Shown: positions 31,678 through 44,036, counted from the first letter of the stretch. The stretch: DNA of 64,000 bases from Pectobacterium carotovorum (GCF_900129615.1 NZ_FQWI01000006.1:1-64000); one strand, 5' to 3'. Translations and numbers: made by a program. Notes: generated from the letters alone by a model not told the origin.

Positions 31678-32372
31678 TGTTCAGCTATTTGTGGTGGTCG
31701 TTGCCCCTCACTTTGATGGTCTTTTTCGCCGCACGTAAATTGGCCGTACTGACCAGAATTTCGCTGTTGAACCCGCTGCTGGTGTCGATGGCGATTATTA
31801 TTCCGCTGCTGCTGGTATTGAAGATTCCCTACGAGCACTATTTTCAGGGCAGCAAAGTCCTTAACGACCTGTTGCAACCGGCGGTGGTCGCACTGGCGTT
31901 CCCGCTTTATGAGCAGTTGCATCAAATTCGCGCGCGCTGGAAGTCAATCATCAGCGTGTGCTTCATCGGCAGCCTGACCGCGATTATCTCCGGCACGCTG
32001 GTGGCGCTGTGGATGGGCGCCTCGCCAGAAATCGCCGCCTCGGTGCTGCCTAAATCCGTCACCACGCCGATTGCGATGGCCGTCGCCAGCTCGATTGGCG
32101 GGATTCCAGCTATCAGCGCCGTCTGCGTGATTTTCGTCGGTATTCTCGGTGCTGTCTTAGGCCACAGCCTGTTCAACCGCGTCGGTATCAAAACCAAAGC
32201 TGCGCGTGGGCTGTCGATGGGTACCGCTTCGCACGCACTCGGTACGGCGCGCTGCGCAGAAGTCGATTATCAGGAAGGCGCATTCAGTTCGCTGGCGCTG
32301 GTCATCTGCGGGATCATCACGTCGCTGATTGCGCCGCTAATTTTCCCTCTACTCTTGCATGTCGTTGGCTGA
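31677..32372 (+). CDS. yohK: YohK, CidB/LrgB family membrane protein
   Basis: Partner of YohJ, 231 residues, almost entirely hydrophobic. It contains the LrgB signature region LPKSVTTPIAMAVASSIGG and GTASHALGTARC. The pair lies upstream of cdd, as yohJK-cdd do in E. coli, where the yohK-cdd link is conserved. Function is inferred from the family. Confidence 0.92.
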   Translation: MFSYLWWSLPLTLMVFFAARKLAVLTRISLLNPLLVSMAIIIPLLLVLKIPYEHYFQGSKVLNDLLQPAVVALAFPLYEQLHQIRARWKSIISVCFIGSLTAIISGTLVALWMGASPEIAASVLPKSVTTPIAMAVASSIGGIPAISAVCVIFVGILGAVLGHSLFNRVGIKTKAARGLSMGTASHALGTARCAEVDYQEGAFSSLALVICGIITSLIAPLIFPLLLHVVG

Positions 32373-32468
32373 ATCTAGCGGGGATGGTGCGTAGCTCGCA
32401 TCATCCAGCTATAAAATTGAGATACATCTCGCATTTAGCAGTTAATTTGCAGCCATTTCATTCAACAA

Positions 32469-32484
32469 AGAGATTTTGATCACA
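32469..32484 (+). promoter_or_regulatory. Possible CRP site upstream of cdd
   Basis: AGAGA-TTTTGA-TCACA matches the right half of the CRP consensus perfectly and the left half in three of five positions. E. coli cdd is controlled by CRP and CytR. Weak on sequence alone. Confidence 0.35.
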
Positions 32485-32544
32485 ATTTATTGCTACTCTG
32501 CTACCTAACATGACGTCATTGACGGGTAAAAAGAGTACGCCACC

Positions 32545-33435
32545 ATGCATCCACGATTTGAAAACGCCTTCCAGCAATTACCTGCCAGTCTGCAAGCCGC
32601 GATCGGTCCCTTGATCGATAAACCAGATTTCGCCGCCATGCTCACCGCAGACGACGTGAATGCCGTCTGCGAAGCCAGCCAGCTAGATGCCGACGCGTTG
32701 GCCTTTGCGCTATTGCCTCTGGCAGCTGCCTGCGCACAAGCGCCTATCTCGAATTTTCAGGTTGGCGCAATTGCGCAAGGACTCAGTGGCAATTTCTACT
32801 TTGGTGCCAACATGGAGTTCAGTGTCGTTCAGCTACAACAAACGGTGCACGCCGAACAAAGCGCCGTCAGCCACGCCTGGATACGCAATGAACGTGGGTT
32901 GCGGGCCGTGACCGTGAACTACACACCATGCGGCCACTGTCGTCAGTTTATGAATGAATTGCGTAATGCTGCGTCGCTGCGCATTCAATTGCCGGGTCGT
33001 CAGCCTGCCGTGCTCAGCCACTATCTGCCGGATTCCTTTGGCCCCGTCGATCTGCACATCGATACCTTACTGATGGATGACGTCAACCACGGCGCAACCT
33101 TGCAGAATGTGAATGCGCTTGCGCGTCGGGCGCTGGATGCCGCCAACCGTAGCCACGCGCCCTATAGCAAAGCCATCAGTGGCATTGCACTGGAAACCTT
33201 AAGCGGCAACATTTATACCGGACGCTACGCAGAAAATGCGGCATTTAACCCTAGCCTGCCGCCTTTGCAAGTCGCGTTGAATCTGATGAACCTTGCTGGC
33301 GACGATCCGTGCACCATTAAACACGCGGCTGTCGTTGAGCGTCGTAATGCAGTTGTCAGCCACTGGGCCATTTCGCAAATTATGCTGGCCGAATTGGGCT
33401 GCACCGACATTGAACATCACTTTATTGAGGAATAA
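32545..33435 (+). CDS. cdd: Cytidine deaminase
   Basis: Zinc enzyme that deaminates cytidine and deoxycytidine in pyrimidine salvage. The 296-residue length (E. coli 294) marks the dimeric, duplicated enterobacterial form. The active domain has [11 protein letters not shown] (His zinc ligand and catalytic Glu) and [13 protein letters not shown] (two Cys ligands). The C-terminal half is the degenerate, non-catalytic repeat ([13 protein letters not shown]). Confidence 0.96.
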   Translation: MHPRFENAFQQLPASLQAAIGPLIDKPDFAAMLTADDVNAVCEASQLDADALAFALLPLAAACAQAPISNFQVGAIAQGLSGNFYFGANMEFSVVQLQQTVHAEQSAVSHAWIRNERGLRAVTVNYTPCGHCRQFMNELRNAASLRIQLPGRQPAVLSHYLPDSFGPVDLHIDTLLMDDVNHGATLQNVNALARRALDAANRSHAPYSKAISGIALETLSGNIYTGRYAENAAFNPSLPPLQVALNLMNLAGDDPCTIKHAAVVERRNAVVSHWAISQIMLAELGCTDIEHHFIEE

Positions 33436-33643
33436 CGGCAGAGGTCAGCGCAGAATTTCGGCAAAGGGAAGTGTGAAAAACGAGAGGTGAATCGATAAAG
33501 CCTGCATTTTGACTAAGATGCAAGCCATCTGTAACTATTTTAATTAACAATTTCTGTACATATTCTCTGGGTAATTTAAGATCCGCAACAGTTTTTATCG
33601 ACAACACCTGAGTTTTTTTCTGTTATCCGAAGAGTAAAAAGTC

Positions 33644-35341
33644 ATGGAATTAGAATACGAAAGCAAACGTCCTCTCCATATTCCCTACGCTGGCCCAATC
33701 TTGCTTGAATTTCCCCTGCTGAATAAAGGCAGTGCGTTTACCGAAGAAGAACGCGCTAACTTTAACCTGCATGGTCTGCTGCCTGAAGCCGTCGAAACCA
33801 TCGAAGAACAGGCAGAACGCGCCTGGCGTCAGTATCAGGAATTCAAACACGATATCGAAAAACACGTTTACCTACGCAACATTCAGGATACTAACGAGAC
33901 GCTGTTCTATCGCCTGCTGGACGGTCACCTCAGTGAGATGATGCCTATCATCTACACCCCGACCGTTGGCGAAGCCTGTGAACACTTCTCCGATATCTAC
34001 CGTCGCGCCCGTGGCCTGTTTATCTCCTACCCTAACCGTGCACATATCGACGATATGCTGCAAAACGCCACCAAGCAGAACGTGAAAGTCATCGTTGTGA
34101 CCGACGGTGAGCGTATTCTGGGTCTGGGTGACCAGGGCATCGGCGGCATGGGGATTCCAATCGGTAAGCTGTCGCTGTACACCGCCTGTGGCGGTATCAG
34201 CCCAGCCTACACCCTGCCTGTCGTTCTGGATGTCGGCACCAACAACCCGCAGCGCCTGAACGATCCGCTGTACATGGGCTGGCGCCATCCGCGTATCACT
34301 GACGATGAATACTATGAATTTGTTGACGAATTCATTCAGGCAGTGAAGCGCCGCTGGCCGAACGTGCTGTTGCAGTTTGAAGACTTCGCGCAGAAAAACG
34401 CCACACCGCTGCTGAACCGCTATCGTGATGAAATCTGTAGCTTTAACGATGACATTCAGGGCACCGCCGCCGTTGCGATTGGCAGCCTGATTGCCGCCAG
34501 CCGTGCAGCAGGCACTCAGCTACGCGATCAGACCGTTACCTTCCTGGGTGCGGGCTCCGCAGGCTGTGGTATCGCTGAGCAAATCGTCGCACAGATGAAG
34601 TCTGAAGGGTTGAGCGAAGAAGAAGCACGCGCACGCGTCTTCATGGTTGACCGCTTCGGTCTGCTGACGGACAAACTGCCGAACCTGCTCGATTTCCAGA
34701 GCAAGCTGGTGCAGAAAAGTGAACTGCTGGCTGATTGGGATTGCAACAGCGACGCGATTTCACTGCTGGAAGTGGTACGCAATGCCAAGCCGACCATCCT
34801 GATCGGTGTATCCGGCCAGCCGGGTCTGTTCACGGAAGAAATCATCCGTGAAATGCACAAGCACTGCGCACGTCCTATCGTGATGCCGCTGTCTAACCCG
34901 ACATCCCGCGTAGAAGCTCGTCCAGAAGATATCATTCGCTGGACTGACGGCTCAGCGCTGGTCGCAACTGGCAGCCCGTTCGCTCCGGTTAACTATCAGG
35001 GTAAAATCTTCCCTATCGCCCAGTGCAACAACTCCTACATTTTCCCGGGTATCGGGTTAGGTGTACTGGCGTCGGGTGCCAAACGTATCACTGACGGTAT
35101 GTTGATGGCCGCCAGCCGCGCTCTGGCTGACTGCTCGCCGCTGGCGAATAACGGTGAAGGCGCTCTGCTGCCGGATCTGTCCGATATCCAGCAGGTGTCC
35201 AAACGTATTGCACTGGACGTCGGTAAAGCCGCACAGCTGCAGGGCGCAGCCGTGGTGACCTCCGCCGATGCGTTGCAGAAGGCGATTGACCATAACTTCT
35301 GGCAACCACAGTACCGCAGCTACAAACGTACCTCGTTCTAA
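33644..35341 (+). CDS. maeA: NAD-dependent malic enzyme MaeA (SfcA)
   Basis: Oxidatively decarboxylates malate to pyruvate with NAD+, linking the TCA cycle to pyruvate. The 565 residues equal E. coli MaeA. Signature regions are [41 protein letters not shown] with divalent-metal ligands, and the NAD-binding [14 protein letters not shown]. It stands alone and ends in a strong terminator shared with the convergent gsiD. Confidence 0.96.
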   Translation: MELEYESKRPLHIPYAGPILLEFPLLNKGSAFTEEERANFNLHGLLPEAVETIEEQAERAWRQYQEFKHDIEKHVYLRNIQDTNETLFYRLLDGHLSEMMPIIYTPTVGEACEHFSDIYRRARGLFISYPNRAHIDDMLQNATKQNVKVIVVTDGERILGLGDQGIGGMGIPIGKLSLYTACGGISPAYTLPVVLDVGTNNPQRLNDPLYMGWRHPRITDDEYYEFVDEFIQAVKRRWPNVLLQFEDFAQKNATPLLNRYRDEICSFNDDIQGTAAVAIGSLIAASRAAGTQLRDQTVTFLGAGSAGCGIAEQIVAQMKSEGLSEEEARARVFMVDRFGLLTDKLPNLLDFQSKLVQKSELLADWDCNSDAISLLEVVRNAKPTILIGVSGQPGLFTEEIIREMHKHCARPIVMPLSNPTSRVEARPEDIIRWTDGSALVATGSPFAPVNYQGKIFPIAQCNNSYIFPGIGLGVLASGAKRITDGMLMAASRALADCSPLANNGEGALLPDLSDIQQVSKRIALDVGKAAQLQGAAVVTSADALQKAIDHNFWQPQYRSYKRTSF

Positions 35342-35355
35342 CTGCCTTACTGCTA

Positions 35356-35385
35356 AAAAGCGCGGCATTTGCCGCGCTTTTTTTA
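35356..35385. terminator. Bidirectional terminator between maeA and gsiD
   Basis: AAAAGCGCGGCA-TTT-GCCGCGCTTTTTTT is a 12-bp stem flanked by A and T runs, so it can terminate both the plus-strand maeA and the minus-strand gsi operon. Confidence 0.85.
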
Positions 35386-35386
35386 T

Positions 35387-36292
35387 TCAGCTTTTCAATT
35401 TCGGGTCGAGCGCATCGCGCAGGCCGTCTCCCAATAAATTAAACGCCAACACCGTCAAAAAGATCGCCAAACTAGGGAAGATCGCGACGTGTGGGGCAAT
35501 CACCATATCCGACCGCGCTTCGTTCAGCATCGCCCCCCACTCCGGCATCGGCGGCTGTGCGCCCAGCCCTAAGAATGACAGGCTGGCTGCCGTGATGATC
35601 GACATCCCAATGCGCATCGAGAAAAAAACCACGATGGAAGATACCGAGCCGGGCAAAATATGCCGAAAGAGGATCGTCCGATCGCTGGCACCAATGCTGC
35701 GGGCCGATTCGATGTAGGTAAGCTGCTTCAGCACCAGCGTATTGCCGCGCACCAGACGAGCGAAAGCGGGAATGCTGAAAATCGCGACGGCGACAATCAC
35801 ATTCGCCATCCCACTGCCCATAATCGCCACAACGGCAATCGCCAGCAGAATACCGGGGAAGGCAAACAGCACATCGCATAGGCGCATGATGATCCTGTCC
35901 GCCCACCCTTCGTAGTAGCCCGCCACCAGACCGAGTGTTGTGCCGATAATCATCCCGACCAGCACCGAGAGAATACCCGCCGCCAGCGAGATACGCGTCC
36001 CCATCAGGATCCGGCTGAAAATATCACGTCCTAATGAATCCACGCCCAGCCAGTGTGCCGCCGACGGACCTTCATTCAGACGTTCATAATCGAAATAATT
36101 CTCGGCATCATAAGGCATCAGATACGGTGCCAGAAACGCGACGACAATCAGCAGCAGTACAAACACGCCTGCGGTGACCGCGACGTGCTGCCGAAGAAAG
36201 CGCCGCCAGAATTCACGCCACGGCGTGCGAACGGGTTTATCCCTAATGACAGGGAGCGTCGCCAGCATAGCTTTACGTCGCCAGTGTCTCAT
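35387..36292 (-). CDS. gsiD: Glutathione ABC transporter permease GsiD
   Basis: Inner-membrane subunit of the glutathione importer GsiABCD (DppC/OppC family). In 301 residues it has an N-terminal helix, [21 protein letters not shown], and the EAA loop [17 protein letters not shown] that contacts the ATPase. Last gene of gsiABCD, 9 bases after gsiC. Confidence 0.93.
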   Translation of the reverse strand: MRHWRRKAMLATLPVIRDKPVRTPWREFWRRFLRQHVAVTAGVFVLLLIVVAFLAPYLMPYDAENYFDYERLNEGPSAAHWLGVDSLGRDIFSRILMGTRISLAAGILSVLVGMIIGTTLGLVAGYYEGWADRIIMRLCDVLFAFPGILLAIAVVAIMGSGMANVIVAVAIFSIPAFARLVRGNTLVLKQLTYIESARSIGASDRTILFRHILPGSVSSIVVFFSMRIGMSIITAASLSFLGLGAQPPMPEWGAMLNEARSDMVIAPHVAIFPSLAIFLTVLAFNLLGDGLRDALDPKLKS

Positions 36293-36301
36293 TCCCTTTC
36301 C

Positions 36302-37222
36302 TTATTTATAACGAATGGCTGGATTAATCGCGGCATACAGCATATCCACCAGCAGATTGATCAGAATAAACTCCAGCGAGAACAGCAGTACCTCCGCCTG
36401 AATCACCGGATAGTCGCGCATCTCCACCGCATCCACCAGCAGCCGCCCTAGCCCCGGCCAGTTGAAAACCTTCTCCACGACGATTGAGCCACCGAGCAAG
36501 AAACCAAATTGCAGCCCCATCATCGTAACCACCGGAATCAGCGCATTGCGCAGCCCGTGCTTCACTACCACCAGCGATTCGCGCACGCCTTTTGCCCGCG
36601 CCGTACGCATATAATCTTCCTGCAAGACATCAACAAACGACGCACGGGTGAAACGCGCCATCACCGCCGCCACCGCCGCCCCCAGCGTCAGCGAGGGCAA
36701 AATGTAGTGCAGCCAGGTGTCCGCCCCCACCGTCGGCAGCCATCCCAGTTCGACGGAAAAAACCTGCATTAACAGCATGCCGAGCGCAAACGCAGGGAAA
36801 GAGAGGCCGGAGACCGCCAGCGTCATCCCGATTCTGTCTGGCCAGCCGTTGCGCCACACGGCGGACACGATGCCGATCGCCATGCCAAAAATCACCGCCC
36901 ACGCCATGCTGCACACCGTCAGCCAAAAGGTCGGCATAAAGCGCATGGCGATCTCTTCGGTGACGGGGCGTTTCGATACGATCGATGTACCAAAATCCCC
37001 TTGCAGGACATTGGTAAAGAAGTGCCAGAACTGGTGCGGCAGCGGTTTATCCAACCCCAAATCCTGCCTGACCATCTCGATAACGGCAGCATCCGCTTCC
37101 CGCCCGGCAGCTAAACGCGCCGGATCGCCGGGTAGCAGATGAACGAACAGGAACACCAGCACCATCACAATCAGGAGCGTGGGAATCAGTCCCAGTAGTC
37201 GTTTAATAAAATAATTCAGCAT
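36302..37222 (-). CDS. gsiC: Glutathione ABC transporter permease GsiC
   Basis: DppB/OppB-family permease of the glutathione importer. ATG 37222 gives 306 residues starting [19 protein letters not shown]. It includes the family motif HLLPGDPA and the EAA loop [20 protein letters not shown]. The frame extends 26 codons further upstream but that segment does not resemble the family. Confidence 0.93.
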   Translation of the reverse strand: MLNYFIKRLLGLIPTLLIVMVLVFLFVHLLPGDPARLAAGREADAAVIEMVRQDLGLDKPLPHQFWHFFTNVLQGDFGTSIVSKRPVTEEIAMRFMPTFWLTVCSMAWAVIFGMAIGIVSAVWRNGWPDRIGMTLAVSGLSFPAFALGMLLMQVFSVELGWLPTVGADTWLHYILPSLTLGAAVAAVMARFTRASFVDVLQEDYMRTARAKGVRESLVVVKHGLRNALIPVVTMMGLQFGFLLGGSIVVEKVFNWPGLGRLLVDAVEMRDYPVIQAEVLLFSLEFILINLLVDMLYAAINPAIRYK

Positions 37223-37330
37223 GAACAGTTTTCCACAGACATGCGTCGGACTCCCTATGAGTGAACGAGTGTTGACCACTGCGGGCAGCCTAACGGCCAC
37301 CCGACTCCCTGGTCATTCTTTTACGATGAG

Positions 37331-38875
37331 TCATTCCTTCAAGTCGGCCTCTTCAAAACTGAACAAGGTATCCGGCATCACGTAGAACCCAGTCAGTTTT
37401 TTGCTATTAGCCGACACCAAACGCTCTGTCGCCAGGAAAATCCACGGCGCATCCGCCCAGATTTTGTCCTGCGCATCTTTGTACAGTTTCTGTTTTTCCG
37501 TCCTATCCGTCGTTTTCAACGCATTCGCCAGATCCGCATCCACCTGCGGATTGCTGTAAAAGGCCGTGTTGAATTGCGCCGGTGGCCAAGAGGCCGTGGC
37601 AAACAGCGGCGACAGCGCCCAGTCCGCTTCCCCCGTCGAGGCTGACCAGCCGGTGTAGAACAGGCGAACGCCCGTTTCCTTAACGCCCTTACCTTCCACT
37701 TCGGCGGCGCGTTGCCCCGCATCCATCGCGGTCACCTGCACTTTCACACCAACCTGCGCCAACTGTTGCTGCGTGAACTGCAAAACTTTCTGCGCCGTAC
37801 TGTGGTTATGCGACGACCACAGCGTGGTGGTGAAACCGTCCGGGTAGCCCGCTTCTTTCAGCAGCTCACGCGCTTTGGCCGGATCGTAAGGCCACGGGTG
37901 ATATTTTACCGAATAATCAATGCTGCTCGGCAGTGGCCCTTCGGCTGGTGTCGCATAGCCGGAGAAGGCCACTTTAATCAGCGCCTCTTTGTTAATCGCG
38001 TAGTTTAACGCCTCGCGTACTTTCGGGTTATCAAACGGTTTCTGCGTGACATTCATACTGATGTAGCGGTGCAGAATCGACGGCGACGCCACCAGCGCCA
38101 GTTTGTCATTTTTCTCCAACACCTTGGCCTGCTCGAACGGTATCGGATAAGCAAACTGCGCTTCACCGGTTTGCAACAGCGCCGCACGCGTATTGTTATC
38201 CACCACCGGACGCCAGGTAATGCTGTCCAGTTTCGGCAACCCCGCCTTCCAGTAACCGTTAAATTTCTCGACTTTGACAAAGTCGGTCTGGTTCCAGGCC
38301 ACAAAACGGTACGGACCGGTGCCGACCGGATGGAAACCAATGTCCTTGCCGTACTGCTTTAATGCTGCCGGCGAGATCATTACCGCCGCGGGGTGCGCCA
38401 GATTATTCACGAACGCGGAGAATGGCGTCTTCAGCGTAATTTTCACCGTCAGATCGTCCACCGCCTCGGTTTTGTCGATCATCTTGAACAGGTTATATCG
38501 CTTCAGGCGATTGTCGGGATTACTGGCGCGATCCAGATTCACTTTCACGGCGGCGGCGTTGAACGCCGAGCCATCGTGAAATTTGACACCCGGGTGCAGC
38601 TTGACGGTATACGTCAGGCCATCTGGGCTCACGTCATAGCTGTCCGCCAAGACGTTCACCAGCTTCATATCTTTATCGAAGCCAAAGAGCCCCTGATAGA
38701 AGGACTTCGCTACCGTCTGCGATAGCGAATCGTTGGCATCATACGGATCCAGGCTGGTAAACGTGGACCCCACGGCGATAACCGCATCTTTGGCTGCCCA
38801 GACGGGTGAAGCCGCCATCGCAGCGGTTACTCCTGCAGCCACTAACCAGCGCCGCTTTATCGTCATTACGCTCAT
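37331..38875 (-). CDS. gsiB: Glutathione-binding periplasmic protein GsiB
   Basis: Periplasmic solute-binding subunit of the glutathione importer. In 514 residues the signal peptide ends SPVWAAK. Highly conserved GsiB stretches are [20 protein letters not shown] (with IAVGS), [40 protein letters not shown] and [20 protein letters not shown]. It lies between gsiA (25 bases upstream) and gsiC. Confidence 0.95.
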   Translation of the reverse strand: MSVMTIKRRWLVAAGVTAAMAASPVWAAKDAVIAVGSTFTSLDPYDANDSLSQTVAKSFYQGLFGFDKDMKLVNVLADSYDVSPDGLTYTVKLHPGVKFHDGSAFNAAAVKVNLDRASNPDNRLKRYNLFKMIDKTEAVDDLTVKITLKTPFSAFVNNLAHPAAVMISPAALKQYGKDIGFHPVGTGPYRFVAWNQTDFVKVEKFNGYWKAGLPKLDSITWRPVVDNNTRAALLQTGEAQFAYPIPFEQAKVLEKNDKLALVASPSILHRYISMNVTQKPFDNPKVREALNYAINKEALIKVAFSGYATPAEGPLPSSIDYSVKYHPWPYDPAKARELLKEAGYPDGFTTTLWSSHNHSTAQKVLQFTQQQLAQVGVKVQVTAMDAGQRAAEVEGKGVKETGVRLFYTGWSASTGEADWALSPLFATASWPPAQFNTAFYSNPQVDADLANALKTTDRTEKQKLYKDAQDKIWADAPWIFLATERLVSANSKKLTGFYVMPDTLFSFEEADLKE

Positions 38876-38900
38876 GCTACGTTCTCCTTGTGAATCCCTG

Positions 38901-40802
38901 TCAATACGCGCCGGCTATCGGATGGTGCGCAACAAAGTGTCGCTCACCGACCTGAACCAGAGGCGCCGTGATCGGCTCGTCGCCAAGCGCCCGAATCGGG
39001 CTGGGTATTTCATCAACCAGCAGCACCTGCTCACGCTGGCGGCGTGAGGGATCGGCAACTGGTACTGCCGACATCAGTTTGCGGGTATAAGGGTGTCGAG
39101 GCCGCTCGAATACATCTTGCCGCGAGCCAATCTCGACAATCTGTCCCATGTACATCACCGCCACACGATGGCTAATACGTTCAACCACCGCCATATCATG
39201 TGAAATAAACAAAAACGCGATGCCGAATTCACGTTGCAGTTCCAGCATCAGGTTGATGATTTGTGCCTGAATCGACACGTCCAACGCGGATACCGCTTCA
39301 TCCGCTATCACCACTTTAGGGTTCAACGCCAGCGCTCTGGCGATGCAAACACGCTGGCGCTGGCCGCCGGAAAATTCATGCGGATAGCGGCGGGCGTGTT
39401 CTGGCTCCAGCCCTACGCGCGACAACAGCCACTCAACGCGCTTTTCTGCTTCCTGCCGACGGCAAATGTTGTGCACCAGCAGTGGTTCCATAATCGAGAA
39501 ACCAACCGTCAGACGAGGATCCAGTGACGCATAGGGATCCTGAAAAATCAGCTGAATATCACGCCGCAGGTGCTGTAACGCGCCCCCTTTCAGCTGATGG
39601 ATTCGCTGGCCGTTAAAGGTAATCTCGCCCTTCTGACTTTCAACGAGCTGGAGCAACGCACGGCTGGTGGTGGACTTGCCGCATCCCGATTCGCCAACCA
39701 GCGAGAGCGTTTCGCCCGGCCAGAGATCGAAGCTGACATTTTCCACCGCATGCACTTGTCGGGTCACGCGGTTCAATAAACCACTGCGAATGGGAAAACG
39801 CGTCACCAGATTGCTAACCCGCAAGATCGGTTCCGACTGTGCGGGAACGGTATCCTGCGGTACGTTGTCCGCAATACGCCCCGAGCGTTGATCCAGCAGC
39901 GGAAATTTTTCCGGGAAAGGTTGGCCGCGCATGGATCCTAACGCCGGTACCGCCGCCAACAGCCCCTGAGTATAAGGATGCTGCGGTGCAGTAAAGATCT
40001 GCCCAACGCTCCCCGCTTCAACGCTTTCCCCACGGTGCATAACCAGTACGCGCTCGGCCATTTCCGCCACCACGCCCATGTCATGGGTGATGAAAATCAC
40101 AGCCATTTCCATTTCACGCTGTAACACACGGATAAGTTGCAGAATTTGCGCCTGAATGGTGACATCCAGCGCGGTCGTCGGTTCATCGGCAATCAGCAGC
40201 GACGGCTTGCAGGAGAGCGCCATTGCAATCATCACCCGCTGGCGCATACCGCCAGACAGCTGGTGCGGGTAGCGATCCAGCACGTTACGCGCTTCCGGTA
40301 TTCTGACCAGATCCAGCATGCGCAAGGTTTCTGCTCGCGCGGCGCGTCTGTCCATCCCCTGATGTAAACGAATCGACTCGGCAATCTGTTCGCCGACGGG
40401 GAAAACCGGATTCAGCGACGTCATCGGCTCCTGGAAAATCATCGCCAGATCCGCCCCCCGTAATGTGCGCATCGCACGCTGACGGGCACCGCGGAGATCC
40501 AGCACCTGTCCATCGCGACGGCGAAATAGCATATCCCCTTGGTGAATCACGCCGCCCGCATGTTCAACCAACCGCATCAGCGCCAGCGACGTCACCGACT
40601 TACCCGATCCCGACTCTCCGACGATAGCCAGCGTTTCGCCCCGATCGACAGAGAACGTCAAATTACGCACCGCATCTGTCCGCTGCCCCTGCTGCTCAAA
40701 ATAGACACTCAGGTTGCGCACCTCCACCACCCGTTTTTCAGGCAAAACCAACCCCGGAACAGGGGAAGATAGCGAGGCATAATGATCCTGTGTGGGCGAC
40801 AT
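38901..40802 (-). CDS. gsiA: Glutathione importer ATP-binding protein GsiA
   Basis: Fused double ABC ATPase that powers GsiBCD, 633 residues. The first domain has [27 protein letters not shown] and [12 protein letters not shown]. The second has [27 protein letters not shown] and [12 protein letters not shown]. In E. coli iaaA precedes gsiA in the operon; here no such gene is present and gsiA is the first gene. Confidence 0.95.
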   Translation of the reverse strand: MSPTQDHYASLSSPVPGLVLPEKRVVEVRNLSVYFEQQGQRTDAVRNLTFSVDRGETLAIVGESGSGKSVTSLALMRLVEHAGGVIHQGDMLFRRRDGQVLDLRGARQRAMRTLRGADLAMIFQEPMTSLNPVFPVGEQIAESIRLHQGMDRRAARAETLRMLDLVRIPEARNVLDRYPHQLSGGMRQRVMIAMALSCKPSLLIADEPTTALDVTIQAQILQLIRVLQREMEMAVIFITHDMGVVAEMAERVLVMHRGESVEAGSVGQIFTAPQHPYTQGLLAAVPALGSMRGQPFPEKFPLLDQRSGRIADNVPQDTVPAQSEPILRVSNLVTRFPIRSGLLNRVTRQVHAVENVSFDLWPGETLSLVGESGCGKSTTSRALLQLVESQKGEITFNGQRIHQLKGGALQHLRRDIQLIFQDPYASLDPRLTVGFSIMEPLLVHNICRRQEAEKRVEWLLSRVGLEPEHARRYPHEFSGGQRQRVCIARALALNPKVVIADEAVSALDVSIQAQIINLMLELQREFGIAFLFISHDMAVVERISHRVAVMYMGQIVEIGSRQDVFERPRHPYTRKLMSAVPVADPSRRQREQVLLVDEIPSPIRALGDEPITAPLVQVGERHFVAHHPIAGAY

Positions 40803-41280
40803 GAACGGCGAATCTCCATATAAATGCGGCTGGAATCAGCGCAACGCGGTCAGGGACAAATTATCAGCGATTTTCGACTATATTTAGCGCAAGGTATGAT
40901 GTAAAGCGGAAACTGAAATCGGCACGGTGAAAAATTTCTTTTTATAACATTAAGTTAATTGCCGTAAAGACACGCAATCAGAGGCAATATGTCCTGCAAA
41001 TCCGCCCACTTTTGCCCAAATGGTTCAACTTGTGGGCAGAAGGCCACTGTTTTACGCCATGACCCTGCCGCTCCGTGCCTAACGAGAATTCATGCGCCAA
41101 AAGCCCTATTCCTTGACCTGCCTACATTCACCCCCGTGACGAACTCTGACATAATTAATACTGGCATAGGAAACGGGTTTTCGCCTATGAACGGCGCGTT
41201 GCCGCAACACGATTCTTACTGATGAAATAAGTCATATTAATAAAATCAGTCGTATTGATGAAACACACTGTGGAGTGAAG
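40803..41280. other. Divergent region between gsiA and moeA
   Basis: About 480 bases that must hold the gsi and moeA promoters. An open frame at 40989-41222 has no recognisable domain and no convincing ribosome-binding site. The isoaspartyl peptidase gene iaaA, expected here by E. coli synteny, is absent. Confidence 0.6.
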
Positions 41281-42516
41281 ATGGAAAGCGTTAACGCAGG
41301 TTTACTGACTCTTGAACAAGCTCTGGAAAACATGTTTTCTCAGGTTCCTTCCCTTACCGAGACAGAGCGCGTATCCCTGTTCGACGCCGCAGGACGGATC
41401 ACCGCCCATGCGATTGCCTCCCCGATTAACGTCCCGCCTTTCGCCAATTCCGCGATGGATGGCTATGCCGTACGCTGCGCCGATTTGTCCGCTTCAACAA
41501 CGCTGCCGCTGGCGGGTAAAGCGTTCGCTGGCGCCCCCTTCACTGGTGACTGGCCTGCCGGAACCTGCATTCGCATCATGACCGGCGCGCCGATTCCCGC
41601 AGGAGCCGATACGGTGATCATGCAGGAAGAAGCTGAAGTCAGCGAGGACGGTATCCGCTTTCCCCATGAGGTAAAACCCGGCCAGAATATTCGTCTGGCG
41701 GGAGAAGATATTCAGGCGGGTGCCAGCGTGTTACCCGCAGGCACCAAGCTGGGCGTGGCGGAGCTGCCGCTGTTGGCATCACTGGGGATTGCGCAGATTG
41801 ACGTGGTGCGCCGCCTGAAAGTCGCGGTGTTTTCAACCGGTGATGAGCTGCAACCCGTCGGCGAACCGCTGGCAGACGGTCAGATTTATGACACCAACCG
41901 TTTCGCCGTCCGTTTGATGCTGGAACAGCTGGGCTGCGAAGTGCACGATCTGGGGATTATCCGTGACGATCCGGCCGCGCTGCGCGCCGCGTTCCACGAG
42001 GCCGATCAACTTGCCGATCTGGTGATTAGCAGCGGCGGCGTTTCCGTTGGCGAGGCGGATTACACCAAGCAAATGCTGGATGAACTGGGCGATATCCACT
42101 TCTGGAAGCTGGCGATCAAACCCGGTAAACCTTTCGCCTTCGGCAAATTGCAACACGCCTGGTTCTGCGGCCTGCCGGGGAATCCGGTTTCTGCTGCGCT
42201 GACGTTCTATCAACTGGTTCAGCCGCTGCTGGCCCGCCTGTCTGGCTATACACAATGGCACCTGCCGCCGCGTGTTCGCGTCAAAACCACCAGCGCACTG
42301 AAAAAGACGCCGGGGCGCACCGATTTCCAGCGCGGCATTTTCAGCCGTAACGCACAGGGTGAACTGGAAGTGAGAACCACCGGGCATCAGGGTTCACACG
42401 TTTTCAGCTCATTCAGCCTCGGTAACTGCTTCATCGTACTGGAGCAAGATCGCGGTCGCGTCGCCGCTGGCGAATGGGTCGAAATCGAGCCCTTCAATGC
42501 GTTGCTGGGACACTGA
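41281..42516 (+). CDS. moeA: Molybdopterin molybdotransferase MoeA
   Basis: Inserts molybdate into adenylated molybdopterin to make active cofactor. ATG 41281, preceded by GGAG, gives 411 residues (E. coli 411); a GTG six bases upstream is less likely. Signature stretches are [42 protein letters not shown], the molybdopterin loop [12 protein letters not shown], and KPGKPFAFG followed by GLPGNPVSA. It is followed by moeB two bases later. Confidence 0.96.
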   Translation: MESVNAGLLTLEQALENMFSQVPSLTETERVSLFDAAGRITAHAIASPINVPPFANSAMDGYAVRCADLSASTTLPLAGKAFAGAPFTGDWPAGTCIRIMTGAPIPAGADTVIMQEEAEVSEDGIRFPHEVKPGQNIRLAGEDIQAGASVLPAGTKLGVAELPLLASLGIAQIDVVRRLKVAVFSTGDELQPVGEPLADGQIYDTNRFAVRLMLEQLGCEVHDLGIIRDDPAALRAAFHEADQLADLVISSGGVSVGEADYTKQMLDELGDIHFWKLAIKPGKPFAFGKLQHAWFCGLPGNPVSAALTFYQLVQPLLARLSGYTQWHLPPRVRVKTTSALKKTPGRTDFQRGIFSRNAQGELEVRTTGHQGSHVFSSFSLGNCFIVLEQDRGRVAAGEWVEIEPFNALLGH

Positions 42517-42518
42517 GT

Positions 42519-43277
42519 ATGTTGCCGGAACTGAGCGATGAAGAGACGCTGCGCTACAATCGACAGATTGTGCTGCGCGGCTTTGATTTTGACGGACAGG
42601 AAAAACTGAAGGCTTCACGCCTGCTGATTGTCGGGCTGGGTGGGCTAGGCTGTGCCGCCGCGCAGTATCTGGCCGCGGCGGGCGTCGGCCATTTAACGCT
42701 GCTGGATTTTGATACCGTCTCTCTGTCTAACCTGCAACGCCAGGTTTTGCACCGCGATGCCCGTATCGGCATGGCGAAGGTTGAATCGGCACGTCTGACG
42801 TTATCCGACATGAATCCACATCTTTCGCTCGATACGGTTGATGGCGATCTCGATGACGAAGCGTTGAGCGAGCTGGTCAGCAAACACTATGCGGTGCTGG
42901 ACTGTACCGACAATGTCGCCATTCGCAACCGCCTAAACCGCATTGGCTTTCAGCTTAAGAAGCCGCTGATTTCTGGGGCGGCAATTCGAATGGAAGGCCA
43001 AATCAGCGTCTTTACCTATCAGCCCGATGAACCTTGCTATCATTGTCTCAGCCGTCTGTTCGGTGCCAATGCGCTGACCTGCGTCGAGGCAGGCGTGATG
43101 TCGCCGCTGGTGGGTACCATCGGAAGTTTGCAGGCGATGGAAGCCATTAAGCTGCTGACCGGTTACGGCAGGCTAGCGACAGGGAGGCTGCTGATGTTCG
43201 ATGCGATGACGCTGCAATTTCGTGAAATGATGCTGCCGAAAAACCCGCACTGCGACGTCTGCGGCAAATCAGGCTGA
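42519..43277 (+). CDS. moeB: Molybdopterin-synthase adenylyltransferase MoeB
   Basis: E1-like enzyme that adenylates the C-terminal Gly-Gly of MoaD. ATG 42519 lies two bases after the moeA stop and gives 252 residues. The nucleotide loop is VGLGGLGCAAAQYLAAAGV, the catalytic Asp region is VLDCTDNVAIR, and zinc-binding CxxC pairs are CYHCLS and CDVCGKSG. Confidence 0.96.
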   Translation: MLPELSDEETLRYNRQIVLRGFDFDGQEKLKASRLLIVGLGGLGCAAAQYLAAAGVGHLTLLDFDTVSLSNLQRQVLHRDARIGMAKVESARLTLSDMNPHLSLDTVDGDLDDEALSELVSKHYAVLDCTDNVAIRNRLNRIGFQLKKPLISGAAIRMEGQISVFTYQPDEPCYHCLSRLFGANALTCVEAGVMSPLVGTIGSLQAMEAIKLLTGYGRLATGRLLMFDAMTLQFREMMLPKNPHCDVCGKSG

Positions 43278-43377
43278 AAAAGGAAAGATTGGCATCCGGC
43301 ACGATAAGCCATTGAATACGGCGAAAATCAGTGACACAGTACCAAGGCAAATCATCACGTAAACTGAGGAACACACC

Positions 43378-43977
43378 ATGAGTAATGCTTTTTTGCAGTC
43401 AATCAAGGCCCGTCGTTCAATCTATGCCATCGGCAATAAGTTACCGATATCAGAAGATCAGGTTACCGCCCTCATTACCGCAGCCGTTAATGAAAGCCCC
43501 TCCTCTTTTAATTCACAAAGCTCACGCGTTGTGATTCTGTTCGGCGAGCAGCATCACAAACTGTGGGATATTGTTAAGCAGCAGTTGAAGAAAATTGTAC
43601 CAGCAGACGCTTTTGCCCCGACAGAAAATAAACTCGCTTCTTTTGCCGCTGGCGCGGGTACCGTCCTGTTCTTTGAAGACACCGCCGTGATTGAATCACT
43701 ACAGGAAAAATTCGCGCTTTATGCCGATAACTTCCCGGTCTGGTCTGAACATTCAACCGGTATTGCTCAGTTTGCCGTGTGGTCTACGCTGGCGCAGGAA
43801 AAAATTGGCGCCACGCTCCAGCACTACAATCCACTGATCGACGATGATGTTAAAGCACAGTGGGATCTACCAGCCAGTTGGAAGCTGCGTGCTCAAATGC
43901 CATTTGGCTCAATCGAGCAGCCGGCCGGTGAGAAAACCTATATTTCCTTTGAAGAACGTTTCCGCGTATTTAAATAA
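43378..43977 (+). CDS. Nitroreductase-family protein (Frm2/Hbn1-like)
   Basis: FMN-dependent oxidoreductase of the nitroreductase superfamily, 199 residues. It has an N-terminal ARRSIYAIGNKLPIS (FMN phosphate contacts), NESPSSFNSQSSRVVIL and the late WKLRAQMPFGSIEQPAGEK. It matches the compact Frm2/Hbn1-type group whose yeast members respond to oxidative and lipid signals. The physiological substrate is unknown. Monocistronic, with a strong terminator downstream. Confidence 0.85.
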   Translation: MSNAFLQSIKARRSIYAIGNKLPISEDQVTALITAAVNESPSSFNSQSSRVVILFGEQHHKLWDIVKQQLKKIVPADAFAPTENKLASFAAGAGTVLFFEDTAVIESLQEKFALYADNFPVWSEHSTGIAQFAVWSTLAQEKIGATLQHYNPLIDDDVKAQWDLPASWKLRAQMPFGSIEQPAGEKTYISFEERFRVFK

Positions 43978-43998
43978 TCCGCTGACTCATTCTTTATA

Positions 43999-44036
43999 AA
44001 CAAACAGGGACACCATGTGGTGTCCCTGTTTGTTTT
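43999..44036. terminator. Terminator between the nitroreductase and the lipid kinase
   Basis: AACAGGGACACCA-TG-TGGTGTCCCTGTT with flanking T-rich sequence (TGTTTT) sits between two convergent genes and can serve both. Confidence 0.8.

Noticed and set aside
40989..41222. 77-codon frame between gsiA and moeA
   Set aside because: No family features, poor ribosome-binding site, and it occupies a divergent promoter region.
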